Shown here: one piece after another, positions 23,843 to 32,587 of the stretch
Position numbering within the stretch: position 1 is the first letter of the stretch
Layout: the number at the start of each line of letters is the position of its first letter
NCBI GenBank assembly: GCA_040905905.1
Contig: JBBDQN010000051.1
Location: 170,789-234,788, forward strand
DNA: 64,000 nt
Direction: 5' to 3'
Source: JAICND01 sp040905905
GTDB taxonomy: Bacteria > Actinomycetota > Acidimicrobiia > Spongiisociales > ZC4RG35
Notes under the pieces: model-generated
Database searches by the model: none
Seen by the model: only the letters and a program-made list of their open reading frames with translations
Told to the model about the DNA's origin: nothing
Program-made: the position numbers and the translations under genes

Positions 23843-24939
23843 CAGAAGTCACCCGTGTCGCGGATCACTTTGCGATTGACCCAGGTGAAAAACATGATGA
23901 TCACGAAGAGCACCACCGCGATCGCACCCGCCAGGCCCGCCTTGGAGTTGGTGAAGGCCTGTACGTAGATCAGATAGGCGGGAGTGAGGGTGGTCTTGCG
24001 GGGCCCCCCCTGGCTGCCGGCATAAATCTGGTCGAAGACCTGCCAGGTTCCGATCAAGCCCAGCGTCACCACGAAGAAGAGGGTGGGTCTCATCAAGGGG
24101 ATTGTGATCCGGAAGAAGCGCTGGATCGGACCGGCGCCATCGACGATGGCCGCCTCCTCCACCGATGGTGAGATGTTCTGGAGGCCGGCGAGGAAAATCA
24201 ACATGAGGGTCCCGGAGGTCGTCCAGGTCACCAGCATCATGAACGCTGACATGGCGACGCTGGGGCCGGCCAGCCAGTCCCACAGTTCCAGACCCATGAA
24301 CTCGTTTTGTGTGAGAAAGGCAGGTCCATCCTCCACCCCAAAAACGCCAAGAAGGTTGTGGATCAGCCCTCGCGGATTGTCCAACCAGTCGATGTCCTGT
24401 ATCGGGAGCACCAGGTTGATGGCCCCGTTGGTCTGAAAGAGGAAAAGGAAAATGAGGGTGACAGCAATGGAGCTGGTTATCGACGGGAAGTAGTAGGCAG
24501 TTCTAAAAAAGCCTTTCCCCTTGAGGAATTTCTGATTGAGGACAACGGCGATGACAAACGCGATGAAAGTCTGGGCGGGGACCACTCCGAGGACGTAATA
24601 GAAGTTGTTGCGGAGGCTGATGGCGAAGTCCGTGCGCCGTATCCCGTCGTCGAACAACAATTCCTGGAAGTTGGCCCAGCCGGCTGGGGTCGAGTCAAAG
24701 ATCGGAGTGAGCCCGTTCCAATCGCGAAAACTGACCCAGACCGCGGCGATGATCGGGATGACGAGAAAGACAATCAGGCCAATTAGGGCCGGGGCGCTAA
24801 ATAGCCAGCCTATAAACGGCTCTTTGGGGTCCAACCTTGTTCGACTCGGCCCTCGGAACTTGAGCCGCCGTTTCTTGGGATCGGCAGGTCCGCCCACCAT
24901 GATCGGTTCGACCGGCGCCGGTGCCACACCGGGTTGCAA
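23842..24939 (-). CDS. Sugar ABC transporter permease, MalF type
   Basis: The 365-residue protein has a cytosolic N-terminus, a first helix (about 44-66, GWLFSAPALIGLIVFLVIPI), a large extracytoplasmic loop and the EAA motif SVEEAAIVDGAGPIQRFFRI. It pairs with the MalG-type permease. Start TTG 24939 has GAGGAGGGA five bases upstream. It is separated from the binding-protein gene by a GC-rich stem-loop. Confidence 0.93.
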   Translation of the reverse strand: MQPGVAPAPVEPIMVGGPADPKKRRLKFRGPSRTRLDPKEPFIGWLFSAPALIGLIVFLVIPIIAAVWVSFRDWNGLTPIFDSTPAGWANFQELLFDDGIRRTDFAISLRNNFYYVLGVVPAQTFIAFVIAVVLNQKFLKGKGFFRTAYYFPSITSSIAVTLIFLFLFQTNGAINLVLPIQDIDWLDNPRGLIHNLLGVFGVEDGPAFLTQNEFMGLELWDWLAGPSVAMSAFMMLVTWTTSGTLMLIFLAGLQNISPSVEEAAIVDGAGPIQRFFRITIPLMRPTLFFVVTLGLIGTWQVFDQIYAGSQGGPRKTTLTPAYLIYVQAFTNSKAGLAGAIAVVLFVIIMFFTWVNRKVIRDTGDF

Positions 24940-24961
24940 CTCGTCCCTCCTCTGTAGGGAG

Positions 24962-24987
24962 TGGGGGGCCCGCCCTCGGACCCCCCA
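24962..24987 (-). terminator. Intercistronic stem-loop between binding protein and permease genes
   Basis: TGGGGGG and CCCCCCA pair around a 12-base GC-rich loop, 11 bases after the binding-protein stop. Such hairpins commonly protect the message end or reduce read-through, giving more binding protein than permease. There is no U tract. Confidence 0.55.
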
Positions 24988-24998
24988 ACTCAGTTTGC

Positions 24999-26285
24999 TT
25001 AACCGATTACATCCTCGCCAGCGGCGACCGTCTCCTGGATGAGGTCATCCACGGTGCCGTCGCCATCGACGATGGCATTGGCCTGCTCGTTGAAGACGCT
25101 GAGCACATCTCCAAAGCCAGGTGCGAACCCGAAACGATGGGCATAGTCCGCTCCGGTAACAAAGGCCTCCAGCTCGGGATGATCCGCTAGCCACTGGTCG
25201 GCCACGGATGCCCGTGCTGGCATCACGTTGAATGCCGTCGTCCAGGCCAGCGCGCCCTGAGCATTGGTCAGGTATTCGATCAGTGCCCATGAGGCATCAG
25301 GATTGGCCGCATTCTCCGCTACTCCGTAGCACACGGTAAAGGCAAACGTCCCTGGCCCGGCAGGCCCGGTAGGTAGCTCTGCTACTGCCCAGGTCTTGTC
25401 CGGGAATGTCTGATTGAGGTAACCGACGATCCAGTTGCCTTCGATAGTCATCGCGGCCTTGCCCTGTCCGAACGCCTCGCCGGCCCAACCGGCATCTACT
25501 TCCCCGGGACTGACGAAGTGACCTGCCGTGTACTGGTCAGCCACAAACTGCAGGGCTTCCCTGGCCTCGGGGGTGTCGAGGGTCATTGCTGTCACGCCGG
25601 CGTTGGTGATGTCCGCGCCCGCCTGGAACAAGAACACTGCCCAGCGCGGGTATTCCACCCCCATGGCCAGACCAGCCTGAGTATCTGTTGTGAGAGCCTC
25701 AGCGGCTGTCGCCAACTCTTCCCAAGTCGTCGGGACCTCTAGCCCAGCGGCCTCGAGCGCGGCGGGGTCATAGACCAGTCCCAAGGTCGAGAAGTCCTTG
25801 GGCGGGCAATACCAGGTGCCGTCGAAGGTGAACGCTTCCCTCAGTGACGGGTAGATGTCGTCGGGATCGGTCAGGATCCCATCCGGTACCGCCGCCAGGG
25901 CGCCAGCTGCTGCTAGGTCGGGCAGGTTGTTGCTGTCGACATAGAAGACATCCGGTGGCTCCCCACCCGCCAAGGCGGTGTTAAGGGATGTGGTCAGGTC
26001 GGCCTGCGCCTCGAACACGGCGTTGGCGCCGGTCTCGGTATTGAAGACTTCGAGCAAGCCCGTCAGAGCGGCGTCTTCGGCTTCACCTGACGAACCACCC
26101 CATACCCTCAGCTCCACCCCCTCCAGCTCCCCGCCAGTCATTGCGGTGGTGGTGGTCTCGCCGGTGGCGGCGGTAGTTGTCGTGGTTTCCCCTGCAACGG
26201 TGGTTGTCGTCGCCCCGCCACCACCGCAGGCGCCCATTATCAGCGCTAGTCCCAAGATCAGGACGAGCGACTTGTTTCGTCTCAT
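24999..26285 (-). CDS. Extracellular sugar-binding lipoprotein (family 1)
   Basis: The 428-residue protein starts with a lipoprotein signal (LILGLALIMGAC, Cys 20), a Gly then Thr-rich linker to about residue 50, and a family 1 solute-binding fold (LEGVELRVWGGSSGEAEDAA, PDVFYVDSNNLPDLAAAGAL, LGLVYDPAALEAAGL, GKAAMTIEGNWIVGYL). It delivers sugar to the two permeases. ATG 26285 has AAGGAGG at 7-base spacing and overlaps the GH65 stop as ATGA. Confidence 0.94.
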   Translation of the reverse strand: MRRNKSLVLILGLALIMGACGGGGATTTTVAGETTTTTAATGETTTTAMTGGELEGVELRVWGGSSGEAEDAALTGLLEVFNTETGANAVFEAQADLTTSLNTALAGGEPPDVFYVDSNNLPDLAAAGALAAVPDGILTDPDDIYPSLREAFTFDGTWYCPPKDFSTLGLVYDPAALEAAGLEVPTTWEELATAAEALTTDTQAGLAMGVEYPRWAVFLFQAGADITNAGVTAMTLDTPEAREALQFVADQYTAGHFVSPGEVDAGWAGEAFGQGKAAMTIEGNWIVGYLNQTFPDKTWAVAELPTGPAGPGTFAFTVCYGVAENAANPDASWALIEYLTNAQGALAWTTAFNVMPARASVADQWLADHPELEAFVTGADYAHRFGFAPGFGDVLSVFNEQANAIVDGDGTVDDLIQETVAAGEDVIG

Positions 26286-28510
26286 TCCTTTTCCTCCTTG
26301 TCTTTCCGTTCCTTGGCCACGGAGGCCGTACGCCTCCTCGTTGGCACCGTCCGCAGTTCGCGCTCAAAGCGTTTGCCGCGGTGGTAGTGGGTAAAACCGA
26401 GCCGGGTCCAATGCTTGGGCAGTTGGGGATGGACAACGGGTTCGCCGTTCTCCAGACGAAGCCCGGCGAAGCCGAAAATCGCCGCTTGGAGGATTCCCCC
26501 CTGAGTGGCGGCGTGAAGACCATCCCGCCCGTTGTTGAGTTCGTCTGCCAGGTCGATGGCCAACGCCGCTCGGAACATCGTGTACGCAAGCTCGTTCAGC
26601 CCGAGGTCGGCGGCTACCCGGGAGTGGACGGCCATCGACAATGACGACCCCTGATCACAGCGCGGCAGGTAGTAGTCCCAGTTGGCCCGACGCCGGGCTT
26701 TGGAGCCCATCGCCTCGGGTAGGAGGGTCATTGCCATCACCACATCGGCCTGTTTGATGACCTGAGACCGTTCGGCGCGTTCCTCCCCGAGCAGGTCGTA
26801 CATGGACAGTTGGCGGGGGCTGAAGGCTGAGAGGTCGACCGTCTCCAGACCGAAAAAACCGGCATGCTGTTCCCATACCCCATCCGGGCGTTCGTGAAGC
26901 ATGATTTTGTCCGCCAGGACGAGCCAATTCTCAGGCTCACCAGCCGCCACGCCAAGGCGGGACGTCAGGGCTCTGGCCCGGCGCGGGGCGAGTTGCTCAA
27001 GCCAACCGAGGGCCTCGGTCGCCCTGCGCAAATTCCACGCAGCCAACAAGTTGGTGTAGAAGGAGTCATCGACGTGGCTGTGGTATTCGTCGGGACCGAT
27101 CACTCCGCGGATGTGAGCCCGGACCGCGGTGCCCTTGTCTCCTTCGAGTTGCAGACGGCTTGCCCAATAACGGGCACCCTCGACGATCATCTCGGCACCC
27201 TCGCCCTGGAGAAAGCTGTTGTCGCCGGTCCAACGCCAGTAGTGATCGGTGGCGAAGGCAACGTCGGCGGTGATGTGCTCTTCGATTTCGCCGGTCCAGA
27301 TCCGGCTGGGCGGGCCAAAGAGGGGACTCGACCATTCGGGGGTTACCTCATCGCCGGTGCCAGCCGACTCCCAGGCGTAGAAGGCGCCTTCCCGTCCGTA
27401 GCGCTTGGCCTTACGGCGGGCACCGTCGAGGCCCTGAAACCGGTAGCCAAGATGATTTCGGGCCAGATCGGGAAGAGTGACCGACAGGTAGGGAACTATG
27501 AACATGTCGGTATCCCAGAACACGTGGTGGCGATAGCCGAACCCTGAGGCAAGCTTGGCTCCAATGGCGGCCCCGGTGTCCTCGGGGGGAGAAGCCCCAA
27601 TCACCTGAAAGGCGGCAAAGCGAACGCCGCGTTCCGCCCCGGGATCCCCGTCGATCTCCATGGCGGCGGCGCGCCACTTCCGCGCCCAGCCTCTAGCCGA
27701 GGCGGCGAGCACCTGTGGGAAGGATATGTCGCGCTCGGGAGGATCGACTCGGGGTCCGCTATCGCGGCTGGCGTGATAGACCGAGTACTTTGTGAAGACC
27801 ACGGGTCGGAATGGTTCGAGACGAACCTGCGTGGTGAATCGGTGATGACGTGGGTCACGGATCAATTCCAGGCGGTCCGGGCCATACAGGACGGTGTCGA
27901 CCGTCAGACGATGTACCCCGTCGATGCTCTCAGCATCAAGAAGGAGGTGGTGCTTGCTGGGCCGGGCCCACCGAACCGGGTTCCAGGCTGGAATCGAGGG
28001 GCTGGGCACCGATGCATCGATGCCCGACTCGAACCAAACATCCAACTGGGAGGTCAAAGCCGTCAGGGTGATCTCGAGTGCGGCCAGATGGGGTTGAGTC
28101 ATGGACACCAGGCGCCGGAAACGGACCTTGACGACGCCGGATTCGGGCACTCTCCAGAGAACCTCCCTCTCGAGAACTCCTCGCTTGAGATCAAGGGTGC
28201 GTCGATAGCCGCCCAGAGCGCCGTCAGACCCAAAGGTGTGGCCGTCAAAGATCATCGCCACCTCGGTCCAGTCAGGCACAGCTCCCAGCAGCGGCAGCTC
28301 CTCAGGCGGCGTGACGAAGAGGCCCTGTATGAACGTGGCCCTGATCTCTCCGGCCGTACGTTCCTCGAAGCTCCCTCTGGTGCTCAAGTAGCCGTTTCCG
28401 ATGGTGAAGACCGACTCCCTTCCCGAGGCAAGCGAAGGGACGAAGCGGTCCTCTTCGACGTGCCATGTGGTGGTGGCCAGGTCAGCTTCGATGAGACCCG
28501 CTCCGGTCAT
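26282..28510 (-). CDS. Glycoside hydrolase family 65 phosphorylase (maltose/kojibiose/trehalose type)
   Basis: The 742-residue protein has the GH65 layout: N-terminal beta-sandwich (1-270, with FTIGNGYLSTRGSFEE), linker helices, and an (alpha/alpha)6 barrel. Visible catalytic features are YRHHVFWDTDMFIVPYL (328-342), GVIGPDEYHSHVDDSFYTN with the general acid Glu475, VIKQADVVMAMTLLPEA and QGSSLSMAVHS, the phosphate-binding loop. The enzyme should split an imported alpha-linked disaccharide with phosphate into beta-glucose 1-phosphate and a sugar. The exact linkage cannot be read. It overlaps lacI by 4 bp upstream. Confidence 0.92.
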   Translation of the reverse strand: MTGAGLIEADLATTTWHVEEDRFVPSLASGRESVFTIGNGYLSTRGSFEERTAGEIRATFIQGLFVTPPEELPLLGAVPDWTEVAMIFDGHTFGSDGALGGYRRTLDLKRGVLEREVLWRVPESGVVKVRFRRLVSMTQPHLAALEITLTALTSQLDVWFESGIDASVPSPSIPAWNPVRWARPSKHHLLLDAESIDGVHRLTVDTVLYGPDRLELIRDPRHHRFTTQVRLEPFRPVVFTKYSVYHASRDSGPRVDPPERDISFPQVLAASARGWARKWRAAAMEIDGDPGAERGVRFAAFQVIGASPPEDTGAAIGAKLASGFGYRHHVFWDTDMFIVPYLSVTLPDLARNHLGYRFQGLDGARRKAKRYGREGAFYAWESAGTGDEVTPEWSSPLFGPPSRIWTGEIEEHITADVAFATDHYWRWTGDNSFLQGEGAEMIVEGARYWASRLQLEGDKGTAVRAHIRGVIGPDEYHSHVDDSFYTNLLAAWNLRRATEALGWLEQLAPRRARALTSRLGVAAGEPENWLVLADKIMLHERPDGVWEQHAGFFGLETVDLSAFSPRQLSMYDLLGEERAERSQVIKQADVVMAMTLLPEAMGSKARRRANWDYYLPRCDQGSSLSMAVHSRVAADLGLNELAYTMFRAALAIDLADELNNGRDGLHAATQGGILQAAIFGFAGLRLENGEPVVHPQLPKHWTRLGFTHYHRGKRFERELRTVPTRRRTASVAKERKDKEEKE

Positions 28511-29532
28511 GTGCCCGTCCCCAGGGTCGAATCCCGCACGACCAGCTGAGGGTGCAACAACATGGTTTGAGGCGGCTCGCCGGGGTTGGACAGGCGATGA
28601 ACCATGAGGTCGACCAGCACGCGCGCCACCTCATCGAGCGGCTGTCGCACCGAGGTGAGCCCGGGCCACATAAAGGCGGCCGCCGCGGTGTCGTCGAACC
28701 CGGTAACTGCCAGGTCCCGGCCCGGCCTTAGACCAAGCTCGGTGGCGGCCGTCATGATCCCGAAGCCGAGCTCATCCTGGACAGTGACGATCGCGGTTGG
28801 CGGATTGGCCGACTTGAGCATTGTCAGCCCGGCAATCCGCCCCTGCTCGAAGCCGTTTTCGGTCCGGAGCACGAGTTCGGGATCGACCTCGAGGCCGGCG
28901 GCCGCCATGCCGTCCCGGAAACCCTTTACGCGAGTATCTCCTGACTCGGAGCCTGACGGCCAGGCAACCAAACCGACACGGCGGTGGCCCAAACCGGTCA
29001 CATGCTCCACCGCTTGGGCTGTGCCCGAAGCCCCGTCGACATCCACCCAAGGAAAAGGCGACGCATGATCAGCCCGTCCGAAGGCAGCGAACGGGAACCC
29101 CAACCCCGACAGCATCTCAACCCGAGGGTCGTCATAGTTCGTCTCCGAGAGCACGAAGCCGTCGACATCGCCGCTCCTGATCACTTCCAGATATGTATCG
29201 AGGTCGTCCTCGCCCGCGCGGGGGGCGAACAGGGTGATCGCAAACCCGTGGTCGGAGGCGGTTCCGACCAGTTGGTGTAGGAAAACGTCGAGGGCAGTGC
29301 CCGGACCTGGGTCTGGCAAGCGGTAACCGATCGACTGGGTCTTGCGGGCCTGGAGGCTGCGAGCCGCGCGATTGGGCCGATAGCCCAGTTCCTCGATCAC
29401 CTCCAACACCTTTGATCGAGTTTGCGCCGAAACCAGATGCGGGGCGTTGAGGACGTTGGAAACGGTGCCTACTGAAACCCCTGCTCGGTCACCCACGTCA
29501 CGGATGGTCTGGCGCATCGACAAGCTCCGCAT
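28507..29532 (-). CDS. LacI family transcriptional repressor of the alpha-glucoside operon
   Basis: The 341-residue protein has the LacI helix-turn-helix (TIRDVGDRAGVSVGTVSNVL, then RPNRAARSLQARKT hinge helix) and a periplasmic-binding-protein-like sensor domain (VDGFVLSETNYDDPRVEML, GHRRVGLVAWP, LAVTGFDDTAAAAFMWPGLT, SVRQPLDEVAR). ATG 29532 or 29517 may be used. Two perfect TGAAACGTTTCA operators lie a few bases upstream, so it represses itself and the four genes behind it. Confidence 0.94.
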   Translation of the reverse strand: MRSLSMRQTIRDVGDRAGVSVGTVSNVLNAPHLVSAQTRSKVLEVIEELGYRPNRAARSLQARKTQSIGYRLPDPGPGTALDVFLHQLVGTASDHGFAITLFAPRAGEDDLDTYLEVIRSGDVDGFVLSETNYDDPRVEMLSGLGFPFAAFGRADHASPFPWVDVDGASGTAQAVEHVTGLGHRRVGLVAWPSGSESGDTRVKGFRDGMAAAGLEVDPELVLRTENGFEQGRIAGLTMLKSANPPTAIVTVQDELGFGIMTAATELGLRPGRDLAVTGFDDTAAAAFMWPGLTSVRQPLDEVARVLVDLMVHRLSNPGEPPQTMLLHPQLVVRDSTLGTGT

Positions 29533-29536
29533 CGAA

Positions 29537-29568
29537 TGAAACGTTTCAAGGCCAATTGAAACGTTTCA
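29537..29568 (-). promoter_or_regulatory. Twin LacI-family operators
   Basis: Two identical palindromes TGAAACGTTTCA at 29537-29548 and 29557-29568, 20 bp centre to centre (about two helical turns), so two dimers would sit on the same face. The first ends only 4 bases from the lacI start at 29532. The sequence is a typical LacI/GalR-family site with the central CG step. Confidence 0.88.
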
Positions 29569-29626
29569 TGGTGGAGAACGTCGGGTGAATCGGTCTTTGG
29601 ATTTCGCGACCTATCTCGTCGTTCTT

Positions 29627-29668
29627 GCGTAGAAAGAGGGCCGCAAACGGCGCTGATCTACGCAGGAA
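29627..29668. repeat. 42-bp palindromic repeat, copy B
   Basis: Same outer arms (GCGTAGA / TCTACGC) and inner GCCGCAAACGGC hairpin as copy A at 22,881-22,922; six mismatches in 42 positions. It lies between the end of the pilT gene and the lacI promoter, so it could stop transcription arriving from pilT. Confidence 0.8.
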
Positions 29669-29677
29669 CGGGGGCGG

Positions 29678-30754
29678 TTAGATCTCGATGCCGGCTTCGA
29701 GGGCCCGCGCCCGCAGTTCGTGGGGGTTGCGAGCGTGCGGCAGAGCCACCCGCACCGCCACCCGCCGGCTCATCACGAGGGTTTGGAGTGTCTGATCGAA
29801 GGTGTGCATGCCAAAGAACTCACTCTCCTTGAGCACCTCGTCAAGGCTTCCGATGCCGTCTACGATCCGTTCCCTGATACGTTCGTTGCTGGTCAGCACC
29901 TCAGTGGCGAGCGCCTGGGTGCTGCCATCGGTGGTCTCCAGAAGACGCTGGCTGACGATCGCAATGAGGTGAGCCGCGACCTGGCGACGAGCCAGAGCCT
30001 GCTCCGGTTGCGGAAAGTATCCAATCAACCTGTTGATGGTGTCGGCCGGGTCGGTGGTGTGCATAGAGCTGATCACTAAGTGGCCGGTTTCGGCCGCGCT
30101 GATAGCGGCCCGGGCGGTGTCAGCGTCGCCGATGTGGGAGATGACGATCACGTCCGCATCCTGGCGAATGGCCCGGTGCACGGCATCGGCGAAGTTGGCG
30201 GTGTCGACCCCTACCTCCCGTTGGGCAACAACTCCGAGTTTGTCGGGGTGAAGGATTTCGATCGGATCCTCAACGGTCACAATCGACACCGGCCGGGTGG
30301 TGTTGATGTGGTCTACCACGGCGGCCATAGTCGAGGTCTTACCCGAACCGGACGGGCCGGTGATGAGGAGAAGACCTTTCGACTCGCCTGCCAACTTCCG
30401 TAGGACCGAGGGGATTCCGAGATCCTCGAAACTGGCCATGTCGGAGGGCACCCGGCGCAAAACCATGCTCACCGAGCCTCGCTGACGGAACGCAGTCACG
30501 CGGAAGCGGCCCAGATCGGGACGGCCCCAGGCAAAGTCGGCTTCACCCCGGTCTTTGAACTCGCGAACGGCCCGCTGGGTAAAAATGGTCTGTGCATACG
30601 ACTCGGTGTCATTGGGACGAAGAGTCGGTAGTCCATGGAGACGTCGAAGCTCACCGGCCACTCTGATCACCGGTGGAGAGCCCACTTTGAGATGGAGGTC
30701 AGAGGCACCGGCTGAAACGGTGCGCTGTAAGAGCTCCTCAATCGAGACGTCCAT
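29678..30754 (-). CDS. pilT: Type IV pilus retraction ATPase, PilT family
   Basis: From ATG 30754 about 358 residues. The N-terminal domain has SAGASDLHLKVGSPPVIRVA; the ATPase core has LLITGPSGSGKTSTMAAVVDH (Walker A), PVSIVTVEDPIEILH (Asp box), DADVIVISHIGDADTARAAI (Walker B; the usual VGEMRD is here ISHIGD), and the AETGHLVISSMHTTD His box. PilT powers pilus retraction. No pilin or assembly genes are next to it. TTG 30763 is an alternative start. It ends with a TVRALPHARNP-type C-terminus. Confidence 0.9.
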   Translation of the reverse strand: MDVSIEELLQRTVSAGASDLHLKVGSPPVIRVAGELRRLHGLPTLRPNDTESYAQTIFTQRAVREFKDRGEADFAWGRPDLGRFRVTAFRQRGSVSMVLRRVPSDMASFEDLGIPSVLRKLAGESKGLLLITGPSGSGKTSTMAAVVDHINTTRPVSIVTVEDPIEILHPDKLGVVAQREVGVDTANFADAVHRAIRQDADVIVISHIGDADTARAAISAAETGHLVISSMHTTDPADTINRLIGYFPQPEQALARRQVAAHLIAIVSQRLLETTDGSTQALATEVLTSNERIRERIVDGIGSLDEVLKESEFFGMHTFDQTLQTLVMSRRVAVRVALPHARNPHELRARALEAGIEI

Positions 30755-30814
30755 TTCCCGCAAATCCCTTCTGTTGTCTTGGGTTTATCGGCCGTAATCA
30801 GGGGCTCTTGACGG

Positions 30815-31561
30815 CTACTGCACGGGGAGTTGCGTCCCCGGCGGGTTGGTCCTTTCGACCGACGTCAATTGCCCAACCCCCTCCGCCATCCCCCGACTGT
30901 CGGTGTTGGAGCAGCCTCCATCGGCCTCCCGCTGATACGTGGTCGTATACGCCTCGGGACGCCAGATAGCCCCTGAAGTAGACACGCCCCCTGGATTCGC
31001 CCACACCACCGTGACCCCGGGGGCGTTGCACCGGGCGAAGACTTCTGACCAGACCAAGGGCAGGGTCAGATGGTCACCGCCTCCCGGGAGGCTGCGGACC
31101 ACGGCGGCCACTCCACTGTTGGCATCGGTGACCTCGCCCGCCCACCAGCCGGGCCGTTCCGGGAAAATCCGGAGCCGGTATTCATTGCCTGCGACCCAGG
31201 CGAAGTCCCGCGTGTTGGCGTTCCCCAGCACCGAGGGCAAGTCCGACCCCGAGCCGACGAGTTCCTTGCCCGAACGGTCATACCCTCCCCAGTTGACGGC
31301 GGTCGAGCCCGGGTATGAGGGATGCCATTGCAGCCCGAGATGGGCTCCTCCGAATACTCCGGTTGCATCGGCGAAGCTCGCCTGCAACGCCCAGAAGTAC
31401 AGTTCCGGGACCGTGGGCGGGTCTACCACTTTCAATGTGACCCACACCTCGCTCAAGGTCACCCGCGGGGTCCAATGAAGATGGAGAGATGAAGCCCGGT
31501 TAGACGAGGTGGGGTACCCCTCGACTCGAAGCCGATTGGTGGATCGTCGCCCCAGCCTCAC
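30815..31561 (-). CDS. Hypothetical protein coupled to the deacetylase-like gene
   Basis: From GTG 31561 about 248 residues. The GTG overlaps the stop of the deacetylase-like gene as GTGA. Sequence is strand-rich (ASSLHLHWTPRVTLSEVWVT, GVFGGAHLGLQWHPSYPGST, VNWGGYDRSGKELVG, NEYRLRIFPERPGWWAGEVT), with many Trp and Gly like a beta-sandwich or lectin fold. There is no signal peptide. I do not recognise the family. The open frame continues upstream to 31780, but that part is antisense-frame sequence of the deacetylase gene. Confidence 0.62.
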   Translation of the reverse strand: MRLGRRSTNRLRVEGYPTSSNRASSLHLHWTPRVTLSEVWVTLKVVDPPTVPELYFWALQASFADATGVFGGAHLGLQWHPSYPGSTAVNWGGYDRSGKELVGSGSDLPSVLGNANTRDFAWVAGNEYRLRIFPERPGWWAGEVTDANSGVAAVVRSLPGGGDHLTLPLVWSEVFARCNAPGVTVVWANPGGVSTSGAIWRPEAYTTTYQREADGGCSNTDSRGMAEGVGQLTSVERTNPPGTQLPVQ

Positions 31562-32568
31562 AATGACCAGAAGTCGCTGAGCGCCCGCGTGACCAGGTCC
31601 ACCGCGTCGAAGGCTCCGGGTGGAGATGTAAAGGTTGAGGTTGTCGCGGCGTCTGCTCCTGCCAAACCCTGCAGTGTGGCGGTCGTCGACGATGTCAGTG
31701 CAGGCAGGTGATAACCACCTTCCAAAAACACCACCGTCCGCGCCGGCGGCACGACCTGCGCAACCTGAGATGCCATCCAACCAAAGTCGGCGGCCTCGAG
31801 ACGCAACTCCGCAAGGGGGTCTTCGGCGTGGGCGTCGTACCCCGAGCTGATGAGAAGCCAGTCGGCCTCGTATTGTTGAAGAATCGGTCCAATCACCCTC
31901 TCCCAGGCGTAGCGGTAGCCATCGCCGGCTGTCCCGATCGGAAATGGAACGTTGACAACGGTGCCCCTTCCGGGCCCGTCGCCGATTTCGTCGTAGTCGC
32001 CCTGATGGGGGTAATAGGGGAATTGGTGCAGGCTGATATAAAGCACCCCGGGGTCGGTGCTGAAGCTCTCCTGAGTTCCGTTGCCATGGTGGACGTCCCA
32101 GTCGAGGATCGCCACCCGGTGGCCTGCACCGCGCAACATGGCGGCGGTTATTGCGACGTTGTTGAAGAGGCAGAAACCCATGGCGCGGTCGTAGCGAGCG
32201 TGGTGGCCAGGAGGTCGAATACCCAGAAAAGCGAACCCCGCCCCGTTCTGCCCGAGAGCATCAACGGCGGTCGGACCCGCCCCGGCAGCCAGTACGGCGG
32301 CATCCCAGCTGTCGGGACCAACCACGGTGTCGGCATCGAGATGCCCGCCACCGCTCAGGCAGTACCTCTCGATTGCCTCGACATAGGCAGGAGAGTGGAC
32401 CATGTGCAGCATCTCCCGGGAGACGGGCTGAGGGTGGAGCCGGACGAGTGGTAGACCGGCCTGTTCAACTCCGGCCTCGACCGCTCGCAACCGTGCTGGA
32501 CGCTCCGGGTGCAAGGACCCGGTGTCGTGCCGGTGAAACGCCTCATCGGTCACATAGATAACCTCCAC
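31558..32568 (-). CDS. Histone deacetylase / acetylpolyamine amidohydrolase family protein
   Basis: From GTG 32568 about 336 residues. The first strand and HDTGSLHPERPARL match the family start; later motifs are FAFLGIRPPGHHARYDRAMG (catalytic His pair), FCLFNNVAITAAML, VAILDWDVHHGNGTQESF (zinc Asp and His), ISLHQFPYYP, and LLISSGYDAHAEDPLAELRL (second zinc Asp). It removes acetyl groups from lysine, polyamines or small amides; the substrate cannot be told. GTG 32553 has a better ribosome site (GGAGG) but would cut the first strand. It diverges from the GNAT gene 20 bp away, pairing an acetyltransferase with a deacetylase. Confidence 0.9.
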   Translation of the reverse strand: MEVIYVTDEAFHRHDTGSLHPERPARLRAVEAGVEQAGLPLVRLHPQPVSREMLHMVHSPAYVEAIERYCLSGGGHLDADTVVGPDSWDAAVLAAGAGPTAVDALGQNGAGFAFLGIRPPGHHARYDRAMGFCLFNNVAITAAMLRGAGHRVAILDWDVHHGNGTQESFSTDPGVLYISLHQFPYYPHQGDYDEIGDGPGRGTVVNVPFPIGTAGDGYRYAWERVIGPILQQYEADWLLISSGYDAHAEDPLAELRLEAADFGWMASQVAQVVPPARTVVFLEGGYHLPALTSSTTATLQGLAGADAATTSTFTSPPGAFDAVDLVTRALSDFWSL

Positions 32569-32587
32569 AAGCCGTACTCTCCCACAG

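Noticed and set aside
30815..31561. Assignment of the strand-rich protein to a known secreted lectin family
   Set aside because: The Trp/Gly-rich pattern is suggestive, but there is no signal peptide and no motif I can name, so it is left as hypothetical.
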